DNA of 64,000 bases, taken from Cheiracanthium punctorium (taxonomy: Eukaryota > Arthropoda > Arachnida > Araneae > Cheiracanthiidae). Below the pieces are notes generated by a model. It made no database searches. It saw only the letters and a program-made list of their open reading frames with translations, and had not been told where the DNA came from. The DNA lies in the NCBI GenBank assembly GCA_038373885.1, contig JAWZYV010015814.1, positions 1,302,001 to 1,366,000 on the forward strand. Reading direction: 5' to 3'. The position numbers and the translations under genes were made by a program. Shown here in pieces: positions 21,081 to 32,573 of the stretch; within the stretch, counting starts at the first letter, position 1, and the number at the start of each line of letters is the position of its first letter.

Positions 21081-23470
21081 GATTTCTTTTTTTTTTCTTT
21101 TTGTTTATTTGTTTTCATTTTTTTTTCTTCTTAAATTCAGTGAAAGGATTTTTTTTCACCCTTATCCCTTACTCGCAGATTACGTAGAACGCAGTGGGAA
21201 ATCTGTCAATAATTGTATAATGCAGGAACATGATATTTTTTCCGATTATGAAACGATGATTATCGATATAAGACGACGAAAGTTCTCTTTTAACATTATT
21301 ATCAAATAAATTGTTTAGAAAGTCTACTAATAATATAAAATAATTAAAGAAAATTTTAATTTTAGATTGGGTCTCAAAAACGTGAGCAAGTTCGGACGAG
21401 TTCAAACATATTTAATAAATATATGCAAATTAATATTTGCAAGTGAGATTCAAAATTTAGAATTTAGGAATCGGATACCTTTTGTATTTACAAATTTTTT
21501 CGGTATTCTTCTAAATAACATTTTGCGTTATTCATTTATTTTTACGGGAGAAGGGAGGGGTTAGGTTGGCACAATAACGTCTATTAACATAGCCAATTTT
21601 TTGTTGCCTACAAATGTGTACATTTTATAAAGAACTACAAGGAAACTTCTATGAGTGGCCACCTCTATTAAGCAACTCCGTCCTCCAACTGCCAGTTTTT
21701 TAAAAAGCACCGATTTTTTCCCCTATAAGCGGCCGGTTCCGGTTTCCTGTCCGAAAATGTTGTTGCATTTTTCAGGAAATAAAGCAAACAAGTACATCAA
21801 AACCAGTCGCTTTACTGCAAATCGACAGCAGATGCAAGTACACGTGCACATGACGCACAAAAATATTGTAGGGTAGGGAAGAGGCATGTCTAAGAAAGGA
21901 GCGATTTTACTGTCGGAGATCAACGCATTAATGTGATCGGGTCACACGAAAAAGGAATTTCAGAGAGGAAGTTAGCGGTTACTTTTGGTTGTGGAAAACC
22001 CAAAAACCAAATTTTAAAGCTAATAGATTTTATTGTGGCAAATTCAGAATGCATTTTTCGCGGAACGAAGGGTGGTCGCTCCTGAGAAGTTTCACTGCAT
22101 AAATTCAATTAAAAAAAAGAATGCACAATTTCTTATTAATAAATGTTATCTAAATGTTAAAATGAATTAATGGAAAAGATGTTTGAAGCTGAACAAAGTT
22201 TGAATTTCAAAAATTAAAAATGTAATTAACTCTCTAGTTTGCAGTACTTTTTTAAATATTTATTAAATTCTTGGCATAGAATACGCCTTCGGAGGATTTT
22301 TTTTTTTAATATTGTCACAGTAATGGCGTAAAACATGAAAAATAAAACGACAAAAAGAAAATTTAAAACATTTTAAATTTTTAAATTCACACTAAAGAGT
22401 TGTCTATTAAAAGATTATCATAATCCATCTGTTGGCCTTATTTATGTTTCTTGCTTCATTACGTTGGTCTATTTATTATAGAAAACGAAGAGAAAAAAAA
22501 AATGCACAAAATCAGGAGAGTGGGGGAAAAAATGTAAAACTCAACTCAACGTATTACCAAGAAAAAGTTTTACAGAAGAAATTCCATTTCTTTATTTCAG
22601 TGACTTTCAAAGAGTTGAAGCTCATCGAAACAAAACCACCAGTCATACTTCAAAAAGTACCACTTCAGTTCCTTGAAAATATAAAGACTGATACAAAGAT
22701 TGATTTGACTGAACACATTCCCGCTAAGTCCCCCTGACGTTTTACCTACCGCCAATTGTGCCACTGGTCTATTCAAAAGAGCTCTTTCTAAGCGCAAACA
22801 CACCACAATGCATGGACTCTGAAAATTTTTGAAAGAGGAACGGAAATCAATACCCTGGAAATTTTTTCGAAAAGCCCTTCTATCATGGAAGTCACGATGT
22901 AGACCGAAGACCATCTCTAGTAGGCACAAGGGACAATGAGCTACTTGAAATCATCCAATGCGCCAAGTTTGACGCATGCGCCGCAATTAGGCCACCCCTG
23001 ATGCATGCACTTCTCGGCAACCCTAATTTTATAATATAAAGGAAGATTTTTTTCTAAAATGAAAACGCATATATTATTATATTTAAGGTATTGTATTAAT
23101 AAGTATACAAAGTATAGGCATACAATATACAAGATACATTTAAGATATTGTATTAATAAGCTTATAACTCCAGGTATGCATATTAATAAGCATACCTGCA
23201 TTTACGAAAATTGAAACCAATTTTCGTAAATATAGGTTTAAAAATGCATTATTTAAAAAAAAATTTAAAAATTCAGATTTTTTTAAAAACTTTATTTAGA
23301 ATTATGTAGATTTTTTAAGAGCATTGTTTATAGGAATCCATTAAAATCTCGGAAATTATCTGGATTCATCGTAAAGGTTTTTAAAGTGATTCATTGAAAG
23401 GAAAGGAACTATATTTTTTGCATCCTGTTGCAGTTGTACTGTTTGCATACCACTAAGCACGACCCTGTTT
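21081..23470. other. Unassigned stretch
   Basis: No gene recognised. GGCCACCCCTG near 22990-23000 looks like a lone hAT-type end. Several open frames of 60 to 110 codons lack known motifs. Confidence 0.35.
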
Positions 23471-23902
23471 TTGCATGGTTTAAGAAGGTTGAAAAGTGTT
23501 TATGATTTGGGTTTGTCCGTCTGTCCTTCTTCCGTCCGTCCGTCTGTCTGTTCCCGCTCTAACTCCCGTAAATATGCGTCGATTACTACGAAATTTTTAT
23601 ATGTTATTTCTATGAATAGTACCATAGACCCTGTTAAAAAATGGTGTCTGTAGCATTTGTAGTTCTTCTGAAGGAGAGCTCAAAATATTTTTAATACATT
23701 ACGCTCAGTGGGCAATCATTCTCTAAAGGGAATTTTAAATACATGTGGCTATTTTAAATGAAACAAAATTGATACATGTTATTAAAGATTACAAGATAAA
23801 GCTCTCCATCGAAAATAGTGTCTTCATCCTTAATAATTCTTCTACAGGAGAACTCAAAATAATTCCAATACATTAATTCCAATAGCAATTTAGGGACAGG
23901 CA
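23471..23902 (+). mobile_element. Helentron-like family D, copy 1 (left part)
   Basis: Shares AAGGTTGAAAAGTGT, a GTCYGTCYGTC microsatellite and a CGTAAATATGCRTCGATT block with 42122-42424, and the internal units with 28976-29930. Units repeat with a period of about 175 bp, close to the 172 bp of family A. A hAT element interrupts it at 23903. Confidence 0.5.
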
Positions 23903-24708
23903 TAAGGTGACCATACGTCCCGTTTTGAACGAGACAGTCCCGTTTTTAGGTGGCTTGTCCCGTTGTCCCCAAGCTGTGCTTGGGGACACCGTAATGTCCC
24001 GTTTTTAGAAAATGTCCACTGCAGTGTCCAGTTTTTTTGAAAGAGAGAAACCCACGGCAACGATTTCAATAAAGGCCGCTAAAAATCTAAAATCATTCAA
24101 CGGCAGTATCTGTGAAAAAGAAACCTGACCTTCCTCCCCTCTCGAGACACAAAGGAAACGCCGGGGAAATGTATTGTTTTTGTTCTTTTAATATTCTTTT
24201 TTTTTGTTAACTATTTCAATTTATTTAATTTTTATTTCTTTTTTTAGTCATGTTCCTCTTTTGCTTATTCCTCCCCCTCCCCCGAATTTTCCCATTTCAC
24301 TCTGGTTTTCAAAGAATTTTTTTCCTTCGGAATGACAATTTCCTTTTTTGTGTGTGTCCTTTTGTTTACATTTATCACTTTCCTACCTTCCTGTCTCGTG
24401 TCGGAGGGTGTTTTTGAAGTCGAAGAAAGGCCTACCCCTTGTACCACCCGAAGCGTCCGTCTTACACTATTTTTTATAGTGTGTGTTTTAGCAAAGATTT
24501 TTTATTTTTATTTTAACATTAACACAAGCTTTTTTGTGCGTTTACTTAACAACGAAAAGATACCCAGACCTGTAAATTCAGTCTCCCTACACTATTACCT
24601 CAAAAACAATAGATGTCCCGTTTTGAGGCAAAAAATAAATACACTATTGTCAAAAAAAAAAGAGAAGTAGATGTCCCGTTTTGAAGGAAAAAATAAATGG
24701 TCACGTTA
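23903..24708. mobile_element. hAT element, 806 bp, with perfect 8-bp duplication
   Basis: Ends TAAGGTGACCATACGTCCCG and ATGGTCACGTTA. GACAGGCA flanks both sides exactly (23895-23902 and 24709-24716). Copies of ATGTCCCGTTTT recur near both ends. A 112-codon frame at 24332-24670 shows no transposase motif, so it is a non-autonomous derivative. Confidence 0.85.
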
Positions 24709-25035
24709 GACAGGCACCATCCAGGCACGTCCACAGGCACAATATTATCATACTACGTAATATTAGCTAATGGTCTGACAACGATCGTGTGCCTCCCTCA
24801 AAAGTTGTGCTAAAATCGCCAATATTGGCGACTTTTACCATAAATCGCGAAATTGGTGCGTATCATTTTTCGAAAAAACTTTCGAAAAATGAACCCAGCT
24901 TGACGATATTTTCATTATTTGTCGAGAAATCAAAAAATACCTAATGTGGTAATATTAACGTATGATGATTTCGCCAATGGGAATTTTGAAAATTCATGAC
25001 TCGCGCTCTAATTAACCAATTTAGTGCGTTGTGGT
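24709..25035. other. Short stretch with TTTCGAAA hairpin
   Basis: A hairpin CATTTTTCGAAA..TTTCGAAAAATG lies at about 24858-24885, and GGCGA/TCGCC words cluster at 24810-24850. No gene seen. Confidence 0.45.
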
Positions 25036-25871
25036 TAGGGAATGCAATCCCGCACTGTTTTTCGTCTTGTGGGATTTCGGGATTGAGATTTATTGATCCC
25101 GCAATCCCGCGGGATTGACATTTCATTTAGCTAGGGCTTCATTTCAACAGAGAAAAGTAAAAAATGTAAGATTTTAAGCTCTATGAGGCTTAACTTTAAT
25201 AATAATAATTAATCTCATGAGATAATTTATACAATAACTTACAGAAATATGAAAATTATAATCATGATTTTCAGAATAATACAGTAAGTTATGTCTTAAT
25301 ATATTAGTATTAGTTATGTTAGTTTCTAAAATTGAGGAATTTACAGAAAAATACATTCCCATACTTACATTATTTTCTGAGTTGCTGAAAAAAAAAACGT
25401 ACAAAATCGAACCAACCCAATGAATCATTTCCTAGTCTAGATTTAATTTTAGTAAAATAATTAAAAGTGTGAATTAAAAAAATTAATAACTCAAATGAAA
25501 ACTTTTTATAATTAATTCATGATTGTTCGCTAAGAGATAAATTAGTATGAAATATTTCAGTTCACTTGGGATTGGGACGTTTTCGAAAAATTTAGATTAC
25601 GGTGTTTAGATTTAGATGTTTGATCCAGACTCCCACTGGAAAATAATTTAAAACAATAAAATTTTAAATTAAAATTTGTAATTATGGATTCGTGTATTGT
25701 TAGATGAAAGACATGAATATTCAAAAGTTTTCGGTCTATTGGTTGGGAAAGCGGCGTGAAATTTTAATGAAAAATAATTTATTTCTCGGTATCAATCCCG
25801 CGGGATTAGGATGGTAATCCCGCGGGACTGGTCCCGCAGATATTTGTGCGGGATCGGGATTGCATTCCTTG
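25036..25871. mobile_element. hAT-like element with AGGGAATGCAATCCCG ends
   Basis: The left end TAGGGAATGCAATCCCGC and inverted right end CAAGGAATGCAATCCCG match well. Both subterminal regions carry repeated CCCGCGGGATT. Flanks share GTTGT, suggesting an eroded 8-bp duplication. The AT-rich middle has no transposase. Confidence 0.6.
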
Positions 25872-25888
25872 TGTTGTATTAAGGCAAA

Positions 25889-26054
25889 CATGGGCGCCGA
25901 CAGAATATTTTCCAGGGGGGAGAGGGGGGGCAAAGACTACTTGAACGCATGGTTACCATGTTGGAAATAACAAAAAAGCAAGGGAAAACACTACATACAA
26001 AAATCCAGAGAGGGGCAAGTGCCCCCCCTTTGCCCTATGCTGCCGGTGCCCGTG
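25889..26054. mobile_element. hAT MITE (CATGGGCGCCGA) with perfect 8-bp duplication
   Basis: Ends CATGGGCGCCGAC and GCCGGTGCCCGTG are inverted. AAGGCAAA flanks both sides exactly (25881-25888 and 26055-26062). The interior shares GGTTACCATGTTG and ACATACAAAAATCCA-like text with 40933-41075. Confidence 0.8.
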
Positions 26055-26347
26055 AAGGCAAAGCTACGCAAGGGCTATCTGCTTTGGAAGTGTGTGTGCT
26101 CTCTCGCGCTAGTGTGTTGGAAAGTGTTTTATAATCGATGCTTTTGCCTTGATTTATCTGTGTTGTTAATACTACAACCGCTATTTTTACATTGCTTTAT
26201 AATTTGTCGAGGCGGTTATAAGAGCAGTCATACACATGCTCGAAGGTTATGTAAGAGTAGTTATATAACCTTCAAGCCATCTATCAATTTTCGAGCCATC
26301 TTCACATTCTATTTATTTATTTCCGAGGAGTAGGCTACATGCCTAAA

Positions 26348-26350
26348 CAC

Positions 26351-26384
<34 letters not shown>

Positions 26385-26788
26385 AGGTTCTTTTCCCTTC
26401 GAAATAATGGGCAGCTGACGTACTCGAGAATTCCCAGGAACGACATAAAAATGTTAGAAACTTTACTGAACGACTCAGGAAAGTTCCACTGAATTGTACT
26501 GTTCAGCACAAATTGTTTAGTAATGTTCCCTGCATTTTCATGTAACATTCCTTGGAATTCTAGGACACCTCATTATTTTCAAGGAACGTTCCTGGATTCT
26601 TTTTGAAGTCTGGGTCATTTTTAAGGAAATTGCGTGTTCTTTTAAGTGGATTGTGAAAACAATATTCACGGAAGAACGAAGTAAGTAGTAACGTTTTCAG
26701 ATGGGAATGTTTCATTTTTGTATGGTATCTGTGAGTCTAACTTTTCCCGTTATTTCCATGGAACATTCCTGAATTTTTTTTACAGTTA
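26348..26788. mobile_element. CACTGTAAAA-ended MITE
   Basis: The left end is CACTGTA followed by a run of about 28 A; the right end reads TTTTTTTACAGTTA. Just inside are CCAGG(T/A) words, and the interior repeats GGAACGTTCC-like motifs (AACATTCCTTGG, GGAACGTTCCTGG, GGAACATTCCTG). Boundaries to within a few bases; target duplication not resolved. Confidence 0.5.
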
Positions 26789-26854
26789 ACAGTTTACTGA
26801 ATGGGAAAATGTCATCAACCACAATATCATCTACGCTAAAGGAACCATCCAAAC

Positions 26855-27024
26855 CATTGGCATAAACTGGCATGTAGCATTGGGGGGAGGAACATAATGT
26901 GAGACCGAGGGGGCAAAATGTTTCCTATTGTAGGAAATATCATTTTCGAATACGTTATATCTAAATTTTCTTAAATTTCAGAAGGGCAATTGCCCCCTGT
27001 TGTTCTTAGCAAGTTACGCCTATG
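26855..27024. mobile_element. hAT-like MITE, 170 bp
   Basis: Ends CATTGGCATAAACTGGC and GCAAGTTACGCCTATG are imperfect inverted repeats. Flanks ATCCAAAC and ATTCAGGC match at five of eight bases, all three differences being transitions, as expected for an old duplication. The interior has G-runs and GGGGGCAAAATG. Confidence 0.5.
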
Positions 27025-28300
27025 ATTCAGGCTGCCCTATTTATATAGCCGGCTACAGTATTATTTTCAAAATTTTAAACAGTACAGATTGCCAAGGGAG
27101 CAAATAAAATTAGGATTTGTTGTCCTGCAAGACAAACAGAAATGCAAATTAATGTTCACAGTCACATCTTAATTCACAATCACTACTATCTATCAATGTT
27201 TCGCACATCACTTTCAACAGTCAAATTTATACTTCAAATACGTACATAAATTTCATAGCAATCCAGAAATATTTACTCCAGTTTAAGTACAGCTCTGCAT
27301 AGTTTTTCAAATTTTTAGATCATGCAGAAATTTCGTTAGTTTATAATTTAACACTATTAAATGTAATAATATAATTTTTGAATATTTCATATCCAGCTTT
27401 CGAAAATATTGTTTAGTTATGCCTCTCGATAGGGAAATCAAATTTCTGCTCTTTACAATTAGTTAGAAAGCGTTAAAACATATTGCGTATTTAAAAAACG
27501 TTAAAAGCGATGTGTCGTTGAATATGCATTCTGAATACAAAATATTGCTTTAAAATGCTCTTTAAACAAGTTTACAATGTTTTCTAAATATCAAAGGGTA
27601 ATTCACAAACAGGAAATTTTGAATTCTTAAAGTTACATCGCAGCGGTAAATCTTTACTATTATCGAGCAATTGTATGTTTGTGTGTACGTGGGTAAGAAA
27701 AAAAAACTTCTACCAGATAGAGAACCGTACTATCACAATGTTTAAAGAAAAAAAATAATATTCCCCCACTAACATACTGGCAACTTCCTTTTGTGCTTAT
27801 ATCTACTTTTTTTTCCTTTTTTGTTTTCTCGATGAGCAGTTTGCTGTAGGATTTACTGATCCCCGAGTTTTCCCACATGTAAACCACCCCTTTTCAAAAT
27901 TAAAAAAAAATATTCGCGAAACATTTAGAATTTTTTTTTTTTTAAACTTCATAAAACGCCAGGTGGAAGAACCCGTTATTTCCCCCCAACAGGTGGCATT
28001 TTGATATATGCCACTTGGACTAGGGGAAATTTGACATGTGTGTAGTTAAACAGACACCAAAGTATTATGAAAAAGAGGGGGGAGGGGAGAGGGTCGCAAA
28101 AAAAAAAAAAGTGTACACGTACTTGAATAAAATTGTAATGCGCTAAAATAAGTCGATAGGAGTAAGGAGTACATGCATGCATGCATCCTTACAAAAGGAA
28201 CATTTTACCAAGGGCAACAAAAAATAACTTATGCATTAATGTATTCATAAAAATAATCAGTTGATAACTAGTAAGCTAAATGTTTTGATGAGTTGAATAC
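27025..28300. other. AT-rich, no gene recognised
   Basis: No element boundary found. A short (GCAT)n palindromic run is at about 28170-28186. Open frames on the minus strand here are driven by T/A runs. Confidence 0.4.
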
Positions 28301-28602
28301 TTATCCTTTTAACGCGCAGTGTTCAAGCTCTGGGAACACCAAACTCTGACGTTTTGACTGTTGCCAGCCATGAAGATTAGATTGGATTTCTATAAAAATA
28401 GTTGCGGGTGACAGAGCTCCACGAGAATCCTTTACCATTTTAGAACGCCCTTTCCCGTAAAAAAATGTTCACGATTATTTTTAACAGCACTGACATCTGC
28501 TGAAAAATGGAAGAGAGCGAGAACAGCTGGATGGATTGCCCCATGCTGAAAAAAGGGCAGTCGTTGCCATCGCTCGACTTAACTCCCAGCAAGATGGCGG
28601 AC
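28301..28602. mobile_element. Relative of the 2355-2736 hairpin MITE (inverted)
   Basis: The reverse complement of 2447-2736 is recognisable throughout: TTTTAACGCGCAGTG, CAAACTCTGACGTTTTGAC, ACAGAGCTCCACGAGAATCC, CGTTGCCATCGCTCGACTT. The copy ends after the GATGGCGGAC centre and lacks the second hairpin arm, so it is a half-element, or the 2355 copy gained an arm. Confidence 0.65.
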
Positions 28603-28740
28603 GATCGGAACGTTCGCCGCGTGTCACAGATCGAGAGACCCTTTTTTGACGACAGCTGGCTGTGCCGCACAGCCACCCCTTCTAGAGTTTTGTCCTATGA
28701 TCTTACAATTACCCTGTATATCTAGAAACACATTCCAACC
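28603..28740. other. GC-richer segment with a perfect small hairpin
   Basis: GGCTGTGCCGCACAGCC near 28660-28676 is a hairpin, and GAACGTTC lies just upstream. TTACCCTGTA near 28703 resembles a lone mariner-type end. No gene identified. Confidence 0.35.
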
Positions 28741-28756
28741 AAGTTTTCGCCTCCAG

Positions 28757-28950
28757 TGGCCGAGCGGTGGAGCAAATAGCGCTTTCAACTGGGAGACTGA
28801 AGGTGCCTGGTTCAAACCCAGGTCGCGTCCGTCGACCTAGCCATTCGGAGTTTTCCCTGGTTTTCTCCGAAACTTAGCGTAAATATGGGATCTGACACCT
28901 TAGAAAGACCCCCTTTGGCCTAGATTACTAGTGTAGATAATCCCACAAAC
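28757..28950 (+). mobile_element. tRNA-derived SINE-like element
   Basis: TGGCCGAGCGGTGGAG (28757-28772) fits Pol III box A of a leucine- or serine-type tRNA, and GGTTCAAACCC (28809-28819) is a perfect box B, about 50 bp downstream. A non-tRNA body follows, then a T-run of about 21 bases at 28955-28975. The body resembles 14935-15056. Target duplications were not found. Confidence 0.6.
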
Positions 28951-28975
28951 AACATTTTTTTTTTTTTTTTTTTTT

Positions 28976-29930
28976 ACAATTTCGCTTCGTCTGCCTGTCT
29001 GCCGCCGTAAATAAGCATCGATTACTACGAAATTTATGTATATTATTCCTGTGTGCTGTGCACTATTGAAAATGGTATCTGCAGCTTTAATGGTTCTTTT
29101 ACAGGATCACCCGAAATAATTCTTATGCGTTACTCTCTATGGGCAGTCATTTTTGAAGAGTATTTTAGAGATATTCATTTATTTCAATCAGTAATGTTAT
29201 TAAGGATTACAAGAAGATGCTCTCATCGAAAATAGTGTACATCAGCAGTTCTCAACCTTTTAACGTCACGCCCCTCCCCCCAACAAAGGCTAACTTACGG
29301 TGGCGCCCCCCTCACATTTTTCAGTATACATTTAGTTCTTTAACAATGAACATTGAGTCTAATTTTCTACAAAATAATGTTATCAGTAAAGTTTGAATGA
29401 ACTTTTTTAAGCGAAAAATGGATTTATTTTTGAGTAAATATGAGAATAAATGATTCTTTTAAAAACATGCATCGCTACTTGCTCTTTGGTTTTTCTCGCC
29501 CCCCTTGGGGGTCGCGCCCCACAGGTTGAGAAACGATGGTGTGCATAGCGTTTGCGGTTTTTCTACTCGAGCACTTACAAGAATTCCAATACACTGCGGT
29601 CTATGGCAGTTAGAGACATTCATTCGCTTCAAGCATAAACCAAAAATAAGTGTATAAACATTTATAACGGCGTATTCTTCACTTCAAGGATGGGAATAAC
29701 ATTTCAAAGTTCTTTTACAGGCTCTCTCAAAATTACATTGATAGTGATATACCAAACTTTCTCTAAATTTGACGCAAATAAAAAGACTGTTGGGGTGAAA
29801 AGCGTTTCATAATCGATGCGTTTGGCAGGATTTAGATTTTTTTAAAGTGCATGAAAACAACGTATTCGACCCTGTATTTATGAATGATTCCCATTTTTTT
29901 TTCTACAGGCTATCTCTTCTGATATGTTGA
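28976..29930 (+). mobile_element. Helentron-like family D, copy 2
   Basis: Begins after a T-run with a CTGCCTGTCTGCC microsatellite and CGTAAATAAGCATCGATT, then repeats degenerate units of about 175 bp (GTTCTTTTACAGGA.CACC, GCTCTC.ATCGAAAATAGTGT) as in 23471-23902. It is interrupted by the hAT MITE at 29243-29538. The right border is uncertain. Confidence 0.5.
29243..29538. mobile_element. hAT MITE (CAGCAGTTCTCAACC), 296 bp
   Basis: Inverted ends CAGCAGTTCTCAACCT and AGGTTGAGAAACGATG. Flanks GTGTACAT (29235-29242) and GTGTGCAT (29539-29546) match at seven of eight bases. The family D unit continues across the insertion, matching the uninterrupted unit at 23807-23830. Confidence 0.8.
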
Positions 29931-29934
29931 CTAT

Positions 29935-30290
29935 ACAGGGGTGTTCCAAAAAGGTGGTAACAGGGTTTAATTCTTTAACTATTTATTCTCTAGAAATCAG
30001 ACCCCATTGTGGAGGCAATTACAACGGGCGCTAGAAAAAACATTCGACAAAAATATGTCTTCACTCAATGTATTTAATCTTCGTCCACCTAAAATAAATA
30101 ACTTCTCATATTCAATTTTTATCATATACCCAAATCGAATTTCATGCTCTTCTGGAAACTTTTCGCAGTCGAAAGATTTCGTTTTGTGCACACAGCCATT
30201 CTTATATCCATGCAGACGATTTATTTGTGTAAAAAAAAAAAAAATTAAACTATGTAATCTAGAATATCTATTCTAAACGAATTGGAATCC
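29935..30290 (+). mobile_element. Repeat family E, copy 1, with a mariner-like start
   Basis: Starts TACAGGGGTGTTCCAAAAAG, typical of mariner-type ends. The segment from GTGGAGGCAATTACAACG onwards is repeated at 62508-62559 plus 63849-64000, where another element interrupts it. A matching inverted end was not seen. Frames in both orientations are a property of the repeat. Confidence 0.5.
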
Positions 30291-30299
30291 CAATTGTGT

Positions 30300-30472
30300 G
30301 ACGTCATTTTCACTTCTAACAGGTAATTTTGTCACGCAAATGATTCGCTTTTTTGACTCTCGGAAATAAAATGGTGCTGAAAAGAGCGAAAAATCGCTTA
30401 AAAATGAGGTAACGGGTGGTTTTTTAGATTATAAAAGGAGCACAGATTGTTTACTATATTTTTATACATTAA
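30300..30472 (-). mobile_element. Repeat family K, left part of an interrupted copy
   Basis: The reverse complement matches 42490-42625 (for example TTTCAGCACCATTT, TTTCCGAGAGT, AAAAATATAG.AAACAATCTG). The missing remainder is at 35971-36090, on the far side of the Helitron array. Confidence 0.7.
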
Positions 30473-32573
30473 CTAGCTGAAGTACCCGTTCTTCGCACGG
30501 GAATGAATGGACTTTTTGATATTAATATTTGTTGTGATTACTATTTATTGTAATAAAGAGATATAGCAAAATGGATATCGCGTTATATTGTGTTCAATAA
30601 TCATGCATACTGAATTTCAAGGCAATCGTTTTTACGGTGCAGAAGGCGATGCGGCGTAGCACAATCTAGTGGCGAGCTTTAGCAAAACAGATACGGCAAA
30701 AATATTCTTCGCATTCAGATATCGATGTATACGAATTTTCATGACGATCGGCTGAATAGTCTTGAAGTTCATGTGTTGACGCGACATCTAGTGTCAAGTT
30801 ATAGGAAAATGGATCGTGCCAAACTCTTCCCCGTGTTCAAATATCTATGTATACCTATTTTCATAGCGATTATTCGCACAGTCAAGAAGTGATACACTGC
30901 AGGGCCATCTGGTGGTTAATTAAAGTAATGATTTGCTACAGCGCCGTCATGTGGCGAGTTATAGCAAAATGGATAACGCCAAAATATTCTTATTGTTCAA
31001 ATAGCTATGTATACTGATTTTCATAGCCACCGTTTGAATGGTCAAAAATTTGGCCTGCTGCAGCGTCATCTAGTGGCGAGTTAAAATAATAATGCATTGC
31101 AGTGCCATCTAGTGGTGAGTAACATCAAAAGTAACGCAGTTAGAATATATTCTTCGTTCTCAAATGTGTAAGTATAAAAAATTTTATGCCGATCAGCCGA
31201 ACGGTATAGAAGTTGATGCGTTGCAGCGCTATTTAGCAGTAAGTTACAGCAAATGGATAGTGAAAAATATTCTCCGTGTTCTAATATTCGCGTGTACCAA
31301 ATTTCATCAAAATTTGTTGGACGATATTCGCATAGCAAACGGCTAAACGGAATAGAATTCGACGTTCTGCTGCGCCACCTAGTGAAAAGTTAGAGGAAAA
31401 CGGATAGCATAAAAACCTTCTCCATGATAAAAGACTTAGGTGAACCAAATTTCATGGTGATCGGTGAAACGGTGCTGGAGTTTTTCAACTTCCTACACAC
31501 ATACCAACATTCATTTTTATCTATAACCAGTATCATTATATATCCCAGTCTCAAATAAAATCCAGTTTTAAATCTAAGCCTCGCCAAAGTGCCAGCATAC
31601 GCCATTTTGCAAGAGTTTTTTCAGGGAATCATTCGAAGCATTGACTTAGCAGCAATCAAAATGGGAAATGGTTCGACCGCCAGGCATTTATTTGAAAAGT
31701 GGAATCCCTTAATACAGCCGCATTTTTTAAATTATCAACTATAACATGTTTTATTCATCGTTACCTCGATGTACTAAATGCGAAGATTTCAATTTTCTGA
31801 AATTTGGCGGATTGCCCCCAAGTTAAATCAATGTACTCAATTGGCGAGAATTCTGAAGCTACATCGCTTGAAATGCCCTAATAACTGCATTATTTCTGCA
31901 CGGATAGTTAAAATTTAATGCTGTATTCTAAGAAAACGTATACACTTGTTTTCAAAAATGCTATTTCCTTAAGCTCTCAGTAAATTGAGCCAAAAAGCCT
32001 AAAACTGTGCAAACCGCTAGAACTCACACTCTAAAAATCGGCCTATCAGCCATTTTATTTTTCGCCAAACTAAAAAAAATTACATATTAGTCTCGGATAT
32101 CTTCGATCCTCATTGTTTTGCGTATAAAACATTTCATTCCTGCTCTCATTTCTTATGCGCACACGATATTATAATTAAAAAAAATAACCTAAAAAAATAA
32201 ACTAAAAAAATCATTATTATTCTTTTATTTTTACTTTAAGAATTTAAAACATTTTATTAGGCAAAATCGCCACACATGGCAACCAAGATGCTTATTTCAC
32301 ACACTTTTTTCACTACAGGGGTTAATATTACATAAAGCTTTCTGCGTGGAGAACATAAAAAATCTCTTAAATTCCGGGAACGGAAATTAAGGGAACCCTT
32401 CAGGAGGAAAACGTTTTTAAGTGGAGTTTCAAAGTTTTAAAGTGGACTATCATTTATTCTATATTATTTTACATATCTGTGTAAAATTTCAGGCTGACAG
32501 GTCCATTTTTGTGGAATTGTATACTATCCAAATCAACAAATTGACAAACAGAATTTCATTTTTATTTATAAGA
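30473..32573 (-). mobile_element. Helitron family B, copy 1 (complete)
   Basis: On the minus strand it starts A|TCTTATAAATAAAAATG and ends with hairpin CCCGT GCGAAGA ACGGG (30485-30501), eight bases, then CTAG|T. This is the canonical Helitron arrangement, including insertion between A and T. The interior holds degenerate tandem units containing CATCTAGTGGCGAGTT and AAAATGGAT. No Rep/helicase. The 5' region has a GTTT-like simple repeat, decayed here. Confidence 0.75.
30660..31400. repeat. Degenerate tandem units in Helitron B1
   Basis: Units of roughly 110 to 160 bp, each with CATCTAGTGG-, AAAATGGATA- and TATGTATACC/TGATTTTCAT-like text. The same array is in copies B2 and B3. It also creates similar open frames in all three copies (31164, 34566, 57849), which are not evidence of a protein. 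Confidence 0.7.

Noticed and set aside
20914..21309. 131-codon open frame
   Set aside because: It runs through T-rich low-complexity sequence giving phenylalanine runs, overlaps frames on the other strand, and has no family motif.
24332..24670. 112-codon frame as a hAT transposase
   Set aside because: Hydrophobic text from T-rich DNA, with no DNA-binding finger or catalytic motif.
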